DNA of 64,000 bases from Streptomyces sp. NBC_01788 (GCF_035917575.1 NZ_CP109090.1:7440001-7504000); one strand, 5' to 3'; shown: positions 1-9,540, numbered from the stretch's first letter. Numbers and translations are program-made. The notes: a model not told the origin generated them from the letters alone.

Positions 1-573
1 GCCGACGGCATCGGCGCCCCCGAGGCGCGGGTCGCCGCCTCGGTCGCGCACCAGGCGCTCTCCGCCCGGCTGTGGTCGGCCGCACTCGGCTGCGCCGTGC
101 TGTACGGGCGGCTCCCCGACCTGGACGCCCGCCTCGTCCGCTGGGACCCCGCGGGCAGCGCCCCGGACGACCTGTGGCTCACCGAGGTGCGCGCCCGCCC
201 CGCGGACCCGGAGACGGTCGCGGACGTCGTCCTGCACGGCCACCTCGAGCCGCTGGCGGCCGCCCTGCGCGCCCGGTACCGCCTCGCACCGGGGCTGCTG
301 CGGGGCAACGCGGCCTCCGCGCTGGCGGCCGCCGCCCGCCTGCTGGAGAACCAGGCGCGTGCCGGCGGCCGTACCGAGGCGGCCGACCTCACCCGGGAAC
401 TGGCCGCGGGGCTCCTCGCCCATCCCCTCCTCGACGGTGCCGGCACCCTCACCGGCACAGGCTTCCGACGGCGCAGCTGCTGCCTGTACTACCGCGTCCC
501 CGGCGGCGGACTCTGCGGGGACTGCTGCTTCACACGGGTGCCGGGCTCTTCCCCACGGGCCGCATCTGGGTGA
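1..573 (+). CDS. FhuF-like (2Fe-2S)-binding protein, C-terminal part
   Basis: The reading frame is open from the first base, so the N-terminus lies outside the window. The visible 190 residues are alanine- and leucine-rich and end in a cysteine cluster, Cys-Cys-X10-Cys-X2-Cys (RRSCCLYYRVPGGGLCGDCC). This is the [2Fe-2S] ligand pattern of FhuF-type ferric-siderophore reductases and of the related actinobacterial '(2Fe-2S)-binding protein' family. The role is inferred: cytoplasmic reduction and release of iron from imported siderophores. No siderophore transport gene is visible next to it, and the following gene belongs to glucan metabolism, so the context neither supports nor refutes the role. 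The stop is 33 bases before the next start. Confidence 0.75.
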   Translation, partial: ADGIGAPEARVAASVAHQALSARLWSAALGCAVLYGRLPDLDARLVRWDPAGSAPDDLWLTEVRARPADPETVADVVLHGHLEPLAAALRARYRLAPGLLRGNAASALAAAARLLENQARAGGRTEAADLTRELAAGLLAHPLLDGAGTLTGTGFRRRSCCLYYRVPGGGLCGDCCFTRVPGSSPRAASG

Positions 574-606
574 CCATGAAGGCGACCGGCCGCTTCGGAC
601 AGGGGG

Positions 607-1764
607 TTGCGGGTGCGCGTGGGACTGCTGACCCGGGAGTACCCGCCGGACGTGTACGGTGGCGCCGGCGTCCACGTCGAGTTCCTGGCGCGGGAGCTCC
701 GGCCGCTGGTGGACCTGGAGGTGCACTGCTGGGGCGAGGGCCGCGCCGACGGCGTCGTACGCCACCGGCCCTGGTCCGCGCTGGACGGCGCCAACGACGC
801 GCTGCGCACCTTCTCCGTGGACCTCGCCATGGCCGCCGCGCTCAAGGGCCGCGACCTCGTCCACTCCCACACCTGGTACGCCAACCTCGCCGGTCACCTC
901 GGCAAGATGCTGTACGGCGTGCCGCACGTGATGACCGCGCACTCCCTCGAGCCACTGCGCCCCTGGAAGGCCGAACAGCTCGGCGGCGGCTACGCCCTGT
1001 CCGGCTGGGCCGAGCGCACCGCGATCGAGTCCGCCGACGCGGTCGTCGCGGTCTCCGGCGCCATGCGCGAGGACATCCTCGGCTGCTACCCGGCGCTCGA
1101 CCCGGCCCGGGTGCACGTCGTCCACAACGGCATCGACACCACCCTGTACCGGCCGGACCACGGCACGGACGCCCTCGACCGCGTCGGCCTCGACCCGGAC
1201 CGCCCGTACGTGCTGTTCGTCGGCCGCATCACCCGGCAGAAGGGCGTGCCCCATCTGCTGCGGGCGGTACGGGGCATCGACCCGGCGGCGCAGGTGGTGC
1301 TGTGCGCGGGGGCGCCCGACACACCGGAGATCGACCGGGAGTTCCGGGATCTGTACCAGGAGCTGAGCCGGACCCGCGACGGAGTGCACTGGATCCCGCG
1401 GATGCTGCCGCGCCCGGACGTCATCCAGCTCCTCACCCACGCCGCCGTCTTCGTCTGCCCCTCGGTCTACGAGCCGCTGGGCATCGTCAACCTGGAGGCG
1501 ATGGCGTGCGGCACCCCCGTCGTGGCCTCCCGGACCGGCGGGATCCCGGAGGTGGTCGACGACGGCCGCACGGGGGTACTCGTGCCGGTGGACGACGATT
1601 TCGAGTCCGGGCTCGCCCGCGCCCTGGACTCGGTGCTCGCGGACCGGGACGGCGCGCGCCGCATGGGCGAGGCAGGACGGCGGCGCGCGGTGGAGGAGTT
1701 CGGCTGGGACGCGGTCGCCCGGCGCACCGTGCGGCTCTACGAGGAGATCCTCGAACAGGCTTAG
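607..1764 (+). CDS. glgM: GT4 glycosyltransferase, GlgM/GlgA-type (glycogen/maltose-1-phosphate synthase)
   Basis: The 385-residue retaining glycosyltransferase has a GT-B fold. The N-terminal loop YGGAGVHVEF (about residues 17-26) binds the nucleotide sugar, and a C-terminal E-X7-E motif (EPLGIVNLE, residues 289-297) is visible. Length and sequence match the actinobacterial 'glycogen synthase, Corynebacterium type'. The characterised Mycobacterium member (Rv1212c, GlgM) makes alpha-maltose-1-phosphate from ADP-glucose and glucose-1-phosphate for the GlgE alpha-glucan pathway. The next gene is glgC, which makes ADP-glucose, so the pair supplies and uses the same nucleotide sugar. The start is TTG at 607. 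Whether the product is maltose-1-phosphate or linear glucan cannot be decided from sequence alone, and glgA is the older name. Confidence 0.88.
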   Translation: MRVRVGLLTREYPPDVYGGAGVHVEFLARELRPLVDLEVHCWGEGRADGVVRHRPWSALDGANDALRTFSVDLAMAAALKGRDLVHSHTWYANLAGHLGKMLYGVPHVMTAHSLEPLRPWKAEQLGGGYALSGWAERTAIESADAVVAVSGAMREDILGCYPALDPARVHVVHNGIDTTLYRPDHGTDALDRVGLDPDRPYVLFVGRITRQKGVPHLLRAVRGIDPAAQVVLCAGAPDTPEIDREFRDLYQELSRTRDGVHWIPRMLPRPDVIQLLTHAAVFVCPSVYEPLGIVNLEAMACGTPVVASRTGGIPEVVDDGRTGVLVPVDDDFESGLARALDSVLADRDGARRMGEAGRRRAVEEFGWDAVARRTVRLYEEILEQA

Positions 1765-1821
1765 GGCTCAGTCCCTCCTGCTCAGGAGCGGGAGGCAGGC
1801 AACCGGGTGAGGGGAGCGGCC

Positions 1822-3042
1822 ATGCGTCGTGGTGGACCTTCGGTCCTCGGGATCGTCCTCGCGGGCGGAGAGGGCAAACGGCTGATGCCCCTGACCGCGG
1901 ACCGCGCGAAACCCGCGGTCACGTTCGGCGGCACGTACCGGCTCGTCGATTTCGTCCTGTCCAACCTCGTCAACGGCGACATCCTGCGGATCTGCGTGCT
2001 GACCCAGTACAAGTCGCACTCGCTGGACCGGCACATCACCACCACCTGGCGGATGTCCAGTCTGCTCGGCAACTACATCACCCCGGTCCCCGCGCAGCAG
2101 CGGCTCGGGCCCCGCTGGTACCTGGGCAGCGCCGACGCGATCCTTCAGTCGCTCAACCTGATCCACGACGAACAGCCCGACTACGTCGCGGTGTTCGGCG
2201 CCGACCACGTCTACCGCATGGACCCGCGGCAGATGCTCAAGGAGCACATCGAGGGCGGCGCGGGCGTGACGGTCGCGGGGATCCGGGTTCCGCGGGCCGA
2301 GTCGTCGTCGTTCGGGGTGATCACCCCCGGTACGGACGGGCAGACCGTGCAGCGCTTCCTGGAGAAGCCCGCCAACCCTCCGGGCCTGCCCGACGACCCG
2401 GAGAGCGTCTTCGCCTCCATGGGCAACTACGTCTTCTCCACCAAGGTGCTGATCGAGGCGCTCCAGCGGGACGCGGAGGACGAGCGGTCGGCGCACGACA
2501 TGGGCGGCTCGATCCTGCCCCAGCTCACCGATCGCGGAGAGGCGCGGCTCTACGACTTCGGCGCCAACCACGTGCCCGGCGAGACCAGCCGCGACCAGGG
2601 CTACTGGCGGGACGTCGGCACGCTCGACGCGTACTACGACGCCCATATGGACCTGATCGCCGAGCGCCCGGCGTTCAACCTCTACAACCGCGACTGGCCG
2701 ATCTACACCCACTCGGGGCAGCTCTCGCCGGCCCGGTTCAACGCGGGCGGGATCGCGGGCGAGTCGATCATCAGTGCCGGCTGCCTGATCCGCGGGCAGG
2801 TCACCCGTTCCGTGCTGTCGCCGGGGGTCCGGGTCGACCCGGGCGCGGTCGTCCAGGGCTCGGTGCTGCACGACAACGTCCGGGTGGGCCGGGGCGCCAT
2901 CGTGCGTGGCGCGGTCCTGGACAAGAACGTCGAGGTGCCGCCCGGCGCGACCATCGGCGTCAACCCCGAGCGGGACGCCGAGCTGTACACCGTCTCCCCG
3001 GGCGGCGTCATTGCGCTGGGCAAGGGACAACTGGTCCCTTAG
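1822..3042 (+). CDS. glgC: Glucose-1-phosphate adenylyltransferase
   Basis: GlgC converts ATP and glucose-1-phosphate to ADP-glucose and pyrophosphate, the committed step of bacterial glycogen and alpha-glucan synthesis. The 406-residue product has the N-terminal nucleotidyltransferase signature [11 protein letters not shown] with a following RAKP lysine, the GSADAILQS segment, EKP in the sugar-binding region, and a C-terminal left-handed beta-helix (repeats around residues 300-380). I chose ATG 1822 because GGGGAG ends 5 bases before it. An in-frame GTG at 1807 would add five residues but has a poor ribosome site. The gene is 57 bases after glgM and probably co-transcribed with it. A dispersed repeat element directly follows the stop. 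Confidence 0.95.
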   Translation: MRRGGPSVLGIVLAGGEGKRLMPLTADRAKPAVTFGGTYRLVDFVLSNLVNGDILRICVLTQYKSHSLDRHITTTWRMSSLLGNYITPVPAQQRLGPRWYLGSADAILQSLNLIHDEQPDYVAVFGADHVYRMDPRQMLKEHIEGGAGVTVAGIRVPRAESSSFGVITPGTDGQTVQRFLEKPANPPGLPDDPESVFASMGNYVFSTKVLIEALQRDAEDERSAHDMGGSILPQLTDRGEARLYDFGANHVPGETSRDQGYWRDVGTLDAYYDAHMDLIAERPAFNLYNRDWPIYTHSGQLSPARFNAGGIAGESIISAGCLIRGQVTRSVLSPGVRVDPGAVVQGSVLHDNVRVGRGAIVRGAVLDKNVEVPPGATIGVNPERDAELYTVSPGGVIALGKGQLVP

Positions 3043-3072
3043 GGCCTCTCGTCCGGATCAGGCCGGAGTCCG
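3043..3072 (+). repeat. Dispersed palindromic intergenic repeat, copy 1
   Basis: Immediately after the glgC stop the sequence reads GGCCTCTCGTCCGGATCAGG then CCGG, followed by an inverted copy of GTCCGGA. The core CGTYYGGATCAGGCCGG recurs at 27555-27577 (minus) and in both arms at 62427-62491. It may serve as the glgC terminator or belong to a REP-like family. Confidence 0.55.
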
Positions 3073-3239
3073 GACGGAAGACCCTGGCCCGGCGACCTCG
3101 AGCCCGGCGCGGCGGGCGGGGGCGCGCGCCGGGGGCGCGAACCGCGACGCGTCGCGTGCGACACCCGCCGGTTGCCGGGCTGACCGGCCTTCAGACCCGA
3201 TCATGCAGGCAGTGACGTCTCCTTCGGAGGTCTTCCTGC

Positions 3240-5576
3240 ATGAGATGGACCCGGCGCCTGCGGCTGTGCGCGGGGGTGGCGGTGGCAGCGTCCGCGCTGA
3301 CCGCCGCGCCCGTCGCCGCACCGGCCGCCGAAGCGCGCGACGACCGGCTCACCGATCTGGTCGACCCGTTCATCGGCACCGCGAACGAGGGCAACACCTT
3401 CCCCGGCGCGGCCGTGCCCTTCGGCATGGTGCAGCTCTCGCCGGACACCGGCCACAGCACCGGCTACGACCACACCCAGGACCGCGTCCGCGGTTTCTCC
3501 CTGGTCCATCTCTCCGGCGTCGGCTGCCGCATCGGCGGCGACCTGCCGGTGCTGCCCACCACCGGTGACGTCACGCGGACGGACTACACCAAGTACGCGG
3601 CCCCGTTCGGCCACGACACCGAGCGGGCGAGCCCCGGCTACTACCGCGTCGGCCTGTCCTCCGGTGTCGGCGGTTTCGGCGGTATCGGCGCCGAACTGAC
3701 GGCGAGCGCGCGTACCGGGGTGCAGCGCTACACCTTCCCGGCCACGGCCAAGGCCAACGTCCTGCTCAACGCGGCCCAGGCGCTGCACAGACCGGTCGCG
3801 GCGACGGTGGAGATCCTGGGCGACCGCACCGTGCGGACCACGATCACGGGCCGCGGCTTCTGCCGGGACACCCGGCCCTACACCGTGTACACCGTCACCC
3901 GTTTCGACCGCCCGTTCACGGCGTACGGCACCTGGGACGGTGCCACGGTCAGGGCGGGGTCCAGAACCGGACACGGCGGCGCCTACGTCCGCTTCGACAC
4001 CACCGAGGACCGCACGGTGGAGGCGACGACGGCGCTGTCCTACGTCGACGCGGCCGGCGCGGCGGGCAACCTGGCGGCGGAGGGCGGCCGTTCCTTCGAC
4101 GCGGTGCGCGACGCTGCCCGGCGGTCCTGGGAGAGCCGGCTGGACGTCGTACGCGTCCGGGGCGGCGACGCGACCCGGCGCCGTACGTTCTACTCGGCCC
4201 TGTACCACGTGTTCCTGGCGCCGAACGCGGGCAACGACGCCGACGGCCGCTACACCGGCTGGGACCGGCGGATCCACCGTGCGCGGGGATTCACCTACTA
4301 CCAGAACTGGTCGCTGTGGGACACCTACCGCACCCAGGCCCCGCTGCTCGCCCTGCTCGCGCCGCGCGAGTCCCGGGACATGGCGATCTCGGTGATCAGG
4401 GTCGCCGAGGAGAGCGGCTGGCTGCCCAGATGGGGCTACGGCACCGTCGAGACGAACGTCATGACCGGCGACCCGGTCACCCCGTTCCTGGCCAACGCCT
4501 TCCAGCAGGGCCTGCTGCAGGGGTACGAGGAGCGGGCCTACCGGGCGCTGCGGCGGAACGCCGACGGGGTGCCGCCCGCCGGCTCCCCGGCCCTGGGCCG
4601 GGACGCCAACCCGGACTACCTCGCCCGCGGCTACGTCCCGTACCTCCAGGGCCACGAGCCCGCGAAGCCGGGCCACTCCGACTACGCGTTCGGCGCGTCG
4701 GCGACCCTGGAGTACGCCCTGTCGGACGCCGTGCTCGCCCAGATGGCCCGCGCCCTCGGCCACCACGCGGACGCCGCACGGTACGCCGCCCGCTCCCGCG
4801 GCTACCGCGCGCTGTTCGACCCCACCACCGGCTTCTTCCGCGCCCGCGACGCCTCCGGCGCCTTCACCGGACCGGCGGACCCGGCCCGCGGCCCCGGTTT
4901 CCACGAGGGCACGTCCTGGCAGTACCAGTGGCTCGTACCGCAGGACCTGCCCGGCCTGGTGCGCCTGATCGGCGGCCGGCGCGCCGCCAACGAGCGTCTG
5001 GACACGTTCTTCGCCTACGCCGGCCTGCTGAAGGACCCGGAGCGCACCGTCCGCGAGACCTGGGTCCGCGGGCCGTACGCCTACTACGGCAGCGCCACGT
5101 ACAACCCGATGAACGAGCCGGACCTCGCCGCGCCGTACGCCTACCTCTCGACGGGGCAGCCGTGGAAGACCACCGACGTGGTGCACGCCGCGCTGACCCT
5201 GTTCACCGACGAACCGGCCGGGCTGAGCGGGAACGACGACCTGGGCACCATGTCCGCCTGGAACGTGCTGGCCTCCATCGGCCTGTTCCCCGTCCAGCCG
5301 GGCTTTTCCACCTGGGGCCTGTCCACGCCCGTCTTCGAACGCGTCGACCTGCGCCTGGACGACGGCCACCACCCGCGCGGCCTGACCATCACGGCGCCGG
5401 GCACCTCGCGGAAGGACCGTTACATCCAGTCGGTCCGGGCCGGCGCGGTGCCGCACGACCGGACGTATCTGACCACCCTCGCCCTGCGGTCGATCGGCAC
5501 CCTGCGCTACACCGTGGGGCCCCGGCCCTCGGCGTGGGGCACGGCCGCGCAGGCCGCGCCACCCGCCCTGAGGTAA
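3240..5576 (+). CDS. Secreted GH92 alpha-mannosidase
   Basis: A 778-residue secreted glycosidase. Residues 1-32 form a signal peptide (Arg-rich start, hydrophobic core, AxA-like cleavage). The mature protein begins with the GH92 signature VDPFIGT (41-47) and GNTFPGAAVPFGMVQLSPD (51-69), and carries the late family motif SGNDDLGTMSAWNVL near residue 662. GH92 enzymes are calcium-dependent exo-acting alpha-mannosidases, mostly cleaving alpha-1,2 linkages of mannans and glycoprotein glycans. The likely job is extracellular scavenging of fungal or plant mannose polymers. GGAGG 10 bases before ATG 3240 supports the start. A cytoplasmic-type GH38 mannosidase lies 8 kb downstream and could finish the same substrate. 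Exact linkage specificity is not deducible here. Confidence 0.93.
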   Translation: MRWTRRLRLCAGVAVAASALTAAPVAAPAAEARDDRLTDLVDPFIGTANEGNTFPGAAVPFGMVQLSPDTGHSTGYDHTQDRVRGFSLVHLSGVGCRIGGDLPVLPTTGDVTRTDYTKYAAPFGHDTERASPGYYRVGLSSGVGGFGGIGAELTASARTGVQRYTFPATAKANVLLNAAQALHRPVAATVEILGDRTVRTTITGRGFCRDTRPYTVYTVTRFDRPFTAYGTWDGATVRAGSRTGHGGAYVRFDTTEDRTVEATTALSYVDAAGAAGNLAAEGGRSFDAVRDAARRSWESRLDVVRVRGGDATRRRTFYSALYHVFLAPNAGNDADGRYTGWDRRIHRARGFTYYQNWSLWDTYRTQAPLLALLAPRESRDMAISVIRVAEESGWLPRWGYGTVETNVMTGDPVTPFLANAFQQGLLQGYEERAYRALRRNADGVPPAGSPALGRDANPDYLARGYVPYLQGHEPAKPGHSDYAFGASATLEYALSDAVLAQMARALGHHADAARYAARSRGYRALFDPTTGFFRARDASGAFTGPADPARGPGFHEGTSWQYQWLVPQDLPGLVRLIGGRRAANERLDTFFAYAGLLKDPERTVRETWVRGPYAYYGSATYNPMNEPDLAAPYAYLSTGQPWKTTDVVHAALTLFTDEPAGLSGNDDLGTMSAWNVLASIGLFPVQPGFSTWGLSTPVFERVDLRLDDGHHPRGLTITAPGTSRKDRYIQSVRAGAVPHDRTYLTTLALRSIGTLRYTVGPRPSAWGTAAQAAPPALR

Positions 5577-5583
5577 CCCTTGC

Positions 5584-5611
5584 GGGGCCCCTGAGTGACC
5601 TCAAAGGCCCC
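5584..5611 (+). terminator. Weak hairpin after GH92 gene
   Basis: GGGGCC (5584-5589) pairs with GGCCCC (5606-5611) just after the mannosidase stop. The stem is short and there is no U-tract, so this is a tentative terminator. Confidence 0.3.
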
Positions 5612-5639
5612 ATGTGTCCCACCCCTTTCCCCCGGGTCG

Positions 5640-5727
5640 GACTTAATCTGTTGTTAACTGAGCGTAGCTTGATCGTACTTGACTGTAATCGGTCGAGGGC
5701 GGTTGACTGCCAAAACACCCACCGCCG
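5640..5727 (+). promoter_or_regulatory. A+T-rich promoter-like region before WS/DGAT gene
   Basis: This stretch is markedly poorer in G+C than its surroundings and carries TTGTTA, TTGATC and two TTGACT hexamers. No single -35/-10 pair with 17-18 base spacing stands out, so the transcription start is unassigned. Confidence 0.35.
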
Positions 5728-5742
5728 ATGCGAGGCAAGCCA

Positions 5743-7104
5743 TTGACTCCCGACCTGCTCGCTCCCCTCGACCTGGCGTTCTGGAACATCGAGTCCGCCG
5801 ACCACCCCATGCACCTCGGCGCCCTCGGGGTCTTCTCCGCCCACTCGCCGACCGCGGGAGCGCACGCGGCCGACCTGCTCGCCGCCCGCGCGGCCGGAGT
5901 GCCCGGCCTGCGCATGCGGATCCGGGACGTGTGGCGGCCGCTCGACCTGCGCCTGTCCCTAGCCCAGGCACTCCGTCCGCCGCTCGGCTTCGGCGGCGCC
6001 GCCCGCGAGCCCGACCCCGGCTTCGACCCGCTCAACCACGTCCGGCTGCACGCCCCGGCCACGGACTTCCACGCCGAGGCGGGCCGGCTCATGCAGCGCC
6101 CGCTGCAGCGCAACCGCCCGCCGTGGGAGGCGCACGTGCTGCCCGGCGAGGACGGTGTCTCCTTCGCCGTGCTGTTCAAGTTCCACCACGCCCTCGCCGA
6201 CGGCCTGCGCGCCCTGACCCTCGCCGCGGCGGTCCTCGATCCCATGGACATGCCCACCTCCCGGCCCCGCCCGGCCGCGCCCGCCCGCGGTCCGCTCCCC
6301 GACGTGCGCAAGCTGCCCGAGGCGCTGCGCGGCGCCCTGTCCGACGTGGGCCGCGCCCTGGACATCGGCACCTCGGTCGCCCGCTCGTCCCTCGCCACCC
6401 GGTCCACCCCGGCGCTCACCGCCGAGCCCACCGGAACCCGCCGCACCGCCGGCGCGGTCGTCGACATCGACGACGTGCACCTGGTCCGCAAGGCCGTCGG
6501 CGGCACCGTCAACGACGTACTGATCGCCGTCGTGGCCGGCGCCCTGCGGCGCTGGCTCGACGAGCGGGGCGAGGGCACCGACGGGATCGCGCCCCGCGCC
6601 CTGATCCCGGTCTCCAGGCGCCGCCCGCGCACCGCCCACCCGCAGGGCAACCGGCTCTCCGGCTATCTGATGGAACTCCCCGTCGGCGACGCGGACCCGC
6701 TGCGCCGGCTCGCCGCCGTCCGCGCGGCCATGGACCGCAACAAGGACGCCGGACCCAACCGCGGCGCGGGCGCCGTCGCGCTGCTGGCCGACCATGTGCC
6801 CGCCCTCGGCCACCGGCTCGGCGGACCGCTGGTCGCCCAGGCCGCCCGGCTGTGGTTCGACATCCTGGTCACCAGCGTGCCGCTGCCCGGCATCGGCCTC
6901 AGGCTCGGCGGCCACCCGCTGACCGAGGTCTACCCCTTCGCGCCGCTGGCCCGCGGCCAGTCCCTGGCCGTCGCGGTCTCCACCTACCGCAGCCAGGTCC
7001 ACTACGGGCTCGTCGCGGACGCCAAGGCCGTGCCCGACCTGAACCGGCTCGCCCGCGCCGTGACCGAGGAGGTGGAGACCCTGATCACGGTCTGCGGATC
7101 CTGA
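5743..7104 (+). CDS. WS/DGAT wax ester synthase/diacylglycerol acyltransferase
   Basis: The product is about 453 residues, the usual WS/DGAT length. The acyltransferase active-site motif HHALADG (HHxxxDG) lies near residue 148, after the conserved opening 'PLDLAFW...HPMHLGALGVF'. These enzymes join an acyl-CoA to a fatty alcohol or diacylglycerol and make the storage triacylglycerols abundant in Streptomyces. Two starts are possible: ATG 5728, which has no ribosome site, and TTG 5743, which has GAGG seven bases upstream and gives the expected short N-terminus. I favour TTG. The preceding 90 bases are unusually A+T-rich with repeated TTGA-type hexamers and probably hold the promoter. No partner lipid gene is adjacent. 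Confidence 0.87.
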   Translation: MTPDLLAPLDLAFWNIESADHPMHLGALGVFSAHSPTAGAHAADLLAARAAGVPGLRMRIRDVWRPLDLRLSLAQALRPPLGFGGAAREPDPGFDPLNHVRLHAPATDFHAEAGRLMQRPLQRNRPPWEAHVLPGEDGVSFAVLFKFHHALADGLRALTLAAAVLDPMDMPTSRPRPAAPARGPLPDVRKLPEALRGALSDVGRALDIGTSVARSSLATRSTPALTAEPTGTRRTAGAVVDIDDVHLVRKAVGGTVNDVLIAVVAGALRRWLDERGEGTDGIAPRALIPVSRRRPRTAHPQGNRLSGYLMELPVGDADPLRRLAAVRAAMDRNKDAGPNRGAGAVALLADHVPALGHRLGGPLVAQAARLWFDILVTSVPLPGIGLRLGGHPLTEVYPFAPLARGQSLAVAVSTYRSQVHYGLVADAKAVPDLNRLARAVTEEVETLITVCGS

Positions 7105-7206
7105 TCACCGGCGTTTGGCCTACCGGCCCGGCGCTGCCGTAAAATCCCCCGTTCGAAAGCAGGCGCGAGTCGGAGCGCCGCACGGTGATCAGGGAACGGC
7201 AGCGCG

Positions 7207-8682
7207 ATGACGGTGACAGACGAGGGCCCGACGGCCACGGACGAAGTGGTGTACGGGCCCGGGATCGACCCCGAACGCCTGGCCGTGTGCCTCGAAGTGC
7301 TCAAGGAGCTCGACGGGATCGACGTGGACCACCCGGACGCCGTCGCCGTGCGCCGGGCCACCTCGCAGATCTACCGCACGGTCAAGCAGCGCCGCCGCCA
7401 GGAGCGCCGGGCCGCCAAGACCGCGAACGACAAGGCGGTCACGGAGGCCACGGCCACCGGATCCGCGCAGCGCATCGACGACGAGACCGAGGGCATCCTG
7501 CCCTCGTCCACGACGGGGGCGGGACGGATCGCGGGCATACTCGAGCGCCCGCGCTCCTGCTACGTCTGCAAGACCCGCTACGTCGAGGTCGACTACTTCT
7601 ACCACCAGCTCTGCCCGCGGTGCGCGCTCGAGAACCGCGCCCGCAGGGACGCCCGCGCCGACCTCACGGGCAGGCGCGCCCTGCTCACCGGCGGCCGCGC
7701 CAAGATCGGCATGTACATCGCGCTGCGGCTGCTGCGCGACGGCGCGCACACGACGATCACGACCCGGTTCCCGAGCGACGCCATCCGCCGCTTCAAGGCC
7801 CAGCCGGACAGCGACGAGTGGATCCAACGGCTGAAGATCGTCGGCATCGACCTGCGCGACCCGGCCCAGGTGGTGGCCCTGGCCGACTCGGTCGCCGCCG
7901 AGGGACCGCTGGACATTCTGATCAACAACGCCGCCCAGACCGTACGGCGCTCCCCGCAGGCCTACAGCGAGCTGGTCGCCGCCGAGTCGGCCCCGCTGCC
8001 GGCCGGTGAGCTGCCCGCGGCCGAGGTGATCGGCACGTTCGGCTCGGGGGCGGTCGCGGAGCTGCCGGTGGCGGGCGGCGGCGCGCTCACCGCCCAGGAC
8101 GTCACCGAACTGGCCCTGGTCTCCGGCTCGGCGTCCCTGGAGCGGATCGCCGCCGGCACGGCCATCGACGCCGGCGGTCTCGTGCCCGACCTGCACGACA
8201 CCAACAGCTGGATCCAGGCGGTGGAGGACGTCACGCCGGTGGAGCTGCTCGAGGTCCAGCTGTGCAACTCGACGGCGCCCTTCATCCTGATCAGCCGTCT
8301 GCGTCCGGCGATGGCGGCCGCCGCGGCCCGCCGCGCCTACATCGTGAACGTCTCCGCCATGGAGGGCGTGTTCAACCGCGGCTACAAGGGCGCGGGACAC
8401 CCGCACACCAACATGGCCAAGGCCGCCCTGAACATGCTCACGCGGACCAGCGCCGAGGAGATGTTCCAGAAGGACCGCATCCTGATGACGGCCGTCGACA
8501 CCGGCTGGATCACCGACGAGCGCCCGCACCCGGACAAGGTCCGCCTCGCCGAGGCCGGCTTCCACGCCCCGCTCGACCTGGTGGACGGCGCCGCCCGCGT
8601 CTACGACCCGATCGTGCGCGGCGAGGCGGGCGAGGACCTGTACGGCGTCTTCCTCAAGGACTACGCGCCGGGCAAGTGGTGA
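7207..8682 (+). CDS. Atypical SDR-family protein with N-terminal zinc ribbon
   Basis: The 491-residue protein has three parts. A charged helical N-terminus (1-110) is followed by a four-cysteine knuckle, Cys118-X2-Cys121 and Cys136-X2-Cys139, likely a zinc ribbon. From residue 155 a Rossmann short-chain dehydrogenase/reductase domain has the NAD(P) loop TGGRAKIGMYIA (161-172) and the NNAAQ motif. A serine sits where the catalytic Ser is expected (about 383). The usual Tyr-X3-Lys is replaced by Thr401-X3-Lys405 (TNMAK), so classical SDR chemistry is doubtful. An insertion of about 80 residues (255-345) separates the NNAA motif from the later strands. The substrate is unknown. The gene stands alone between the acyltransferase and an oppositely oriented gene. 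Confidence 0.8.
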   Translation: MTVTDEGPTATDEVVYGPGIDPERLAVCLEVLKELDGIDVDHPDAVAVRRATSQIYRTVKQRRRQERRAAKTANDKAVTEATATGSAQRIDDETEGILPSSTTGAGRIAGILERPRSCYVCKTRYVEVDYFYHQLCPRCALENRARRDARADLTGRRALLTGGRAKIGMYIALRLLRDGAHTTITTRFPSDAIRRFKAQPDSDEWIQRLKIVGIDLRDPAQVVALADSVAAEGPLDILINNAAQTVRRSPQAYSELVAAESAPLPAGELPAAEVIGTFGSGAVAELPVAGGGALTAQDVTELALVSGSASLERIAAGTAIDAGGLVPDLHDTNSWIQAVEDVTPVELLEVQLCNSTAPFILISRLRPAMAAAAARRAYIVNVSAMEGVFNRGYKGAGHPHTNMAKAALNMLTRTSAEEMFQKDRILMTAVDTGWITDERPHPDKVRLAEAGFHAPLDLVDGAARVYDPIVRGEAGEDLYGVFLKDYAPGKW

Positions 8683-8715
8683 GCCGGACGCCGGCCCGAT
8701 GCCTCTGACGAGGTA

Positions 8716-9135
8716 TCAGTCCACGGTCCGTAGCCGGTAGTTGCCCGCCGCGACGAGTTCGAGGACCGTGCGCCAGTCCTCCAGGACGCCCGCGTCGAAG
8801 CCGGCGGCGCGGGCCTCCTCGGCCGCCTGGCGCAGCGACAGCGCGTCCTCCTCGGCCAGGCGGCCGTCGGCGGGCGCCGCATGTTGTCGCAGAAGGCGGG
8901 AGACGCGCTCGCCGAGCAGGGCGCGCACCGCGTCCGCCGCCGGGTCGGCAGCACCGTCGACGCCGCCCGGCCGCAGCAGCCGGCCGATGCCGTGGACCAG
9001 GCCCGCCACCTGGAGCTCCTTGTCGGCCGGGTGGCGCCGGCGCAGCAGGGCGGCGGTGCGCAACGCGTGGGCGCGGGCGTCGGGCGGGCAGGCGTACAGC
9101 AGGTCCATGAGCTCCTCGGCGCTGCGCAGCTCCAT
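8716..9135 (-). CDS. HD-domain-like small protein
   Basis: The 139-residue soluble protein resembles small actinobacterial HD-like or inositol-oxygenase-like proteins. Its core reads HALRTAALLRRRHPADKELQ followed by VAGLVHGIG, so the expected His-Asp pair is His-Gly here and the metal site may be degenerate. A good ribosome site (GGGAGG, 8 bases upstream) supports the ATG at 9135. It converges with the SDR-like gene. Function is unassigned. Phosphohydrolase ancestry is the most that can be said. Confidence 0.6.
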   Translation of the reverse strand: MELRSAEELMDLLYACPPDARAHALRTAALLRRRHPADKELQVAGLVHGIGRLLRPGGVDGAADPAADAVRALLGERVSRLLRQHAAPADGRLAEEDALSLRQAAEEARAAGFDAGVLEDWRTVLELVAAGNYRLRTVD

Positions 9136-9540
9136 GCGTCGGTCCTCCCGCGAGAAAGCCGTCGTGGTGGGTCAGCAGATCATGGCGAGCTTGCGGCGCG
9201 GCCAACGGAACCTGAACCCCGCCCGGCACATGATGCGACAAATCACCCCGCAAGTGGTCCAATCAACACGCGCGACGTCAGATAGTTACCTGGTCTTTGC
9301 CGCGCTATCGAGCGGGAGGCCGCTCATTTGGTTAATCTGGGGTGGACGGACAGCGACTACGGGTTCCATCCACACCCATGGTCCGTCCCGGGGCAAGCCG
9401 GTGCACCACGGCCTGCTCGCACCTCAGTTGCCGACGCCACCGCGTCCGAGATGCATACCAACCAGACCCGAGCGGGCTTGGGCGGCGCGGTGCGTACCGG
9501 CCGCATGCCCCGAGGGTGACCGACACATAAGGAGTGCGCG
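9136..9540. other. 405-base intergenic stretch with a candidate short reading frame
   Basis: Lies between the HD-like gene (leftward) and a 57-residue gene (rightward). Bases 9230-9350 are relatively A+T-rich and probably hold the rightward promoter. A TTG-started frame at 9328-9519 (63 codons, GGGAGG 8 bases upstream) ends 21 bases before the next gene. Its third-position G+C (about two thirds) is below that of neighbouring genes, so I do not call it a gene. Confidence 0.5.

Noticed and set aside
72..3215. Plus-strand open frame of about 1050 codons across the first three genes
   Set aside because: Runs through glgM and glgC in another frame, is Arg/Pro/Gly-rich, and has no conserved motif. 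The three overlapped genes have strong family signatures.
3201..5456. Minus-strand open frame of 751 codons opposite the GH92 gene
   Set aside because: Antisense shadow; Arg/Val/Gly-rich with no domain, while the plus strand is an unmistakable GH92 enzyme.
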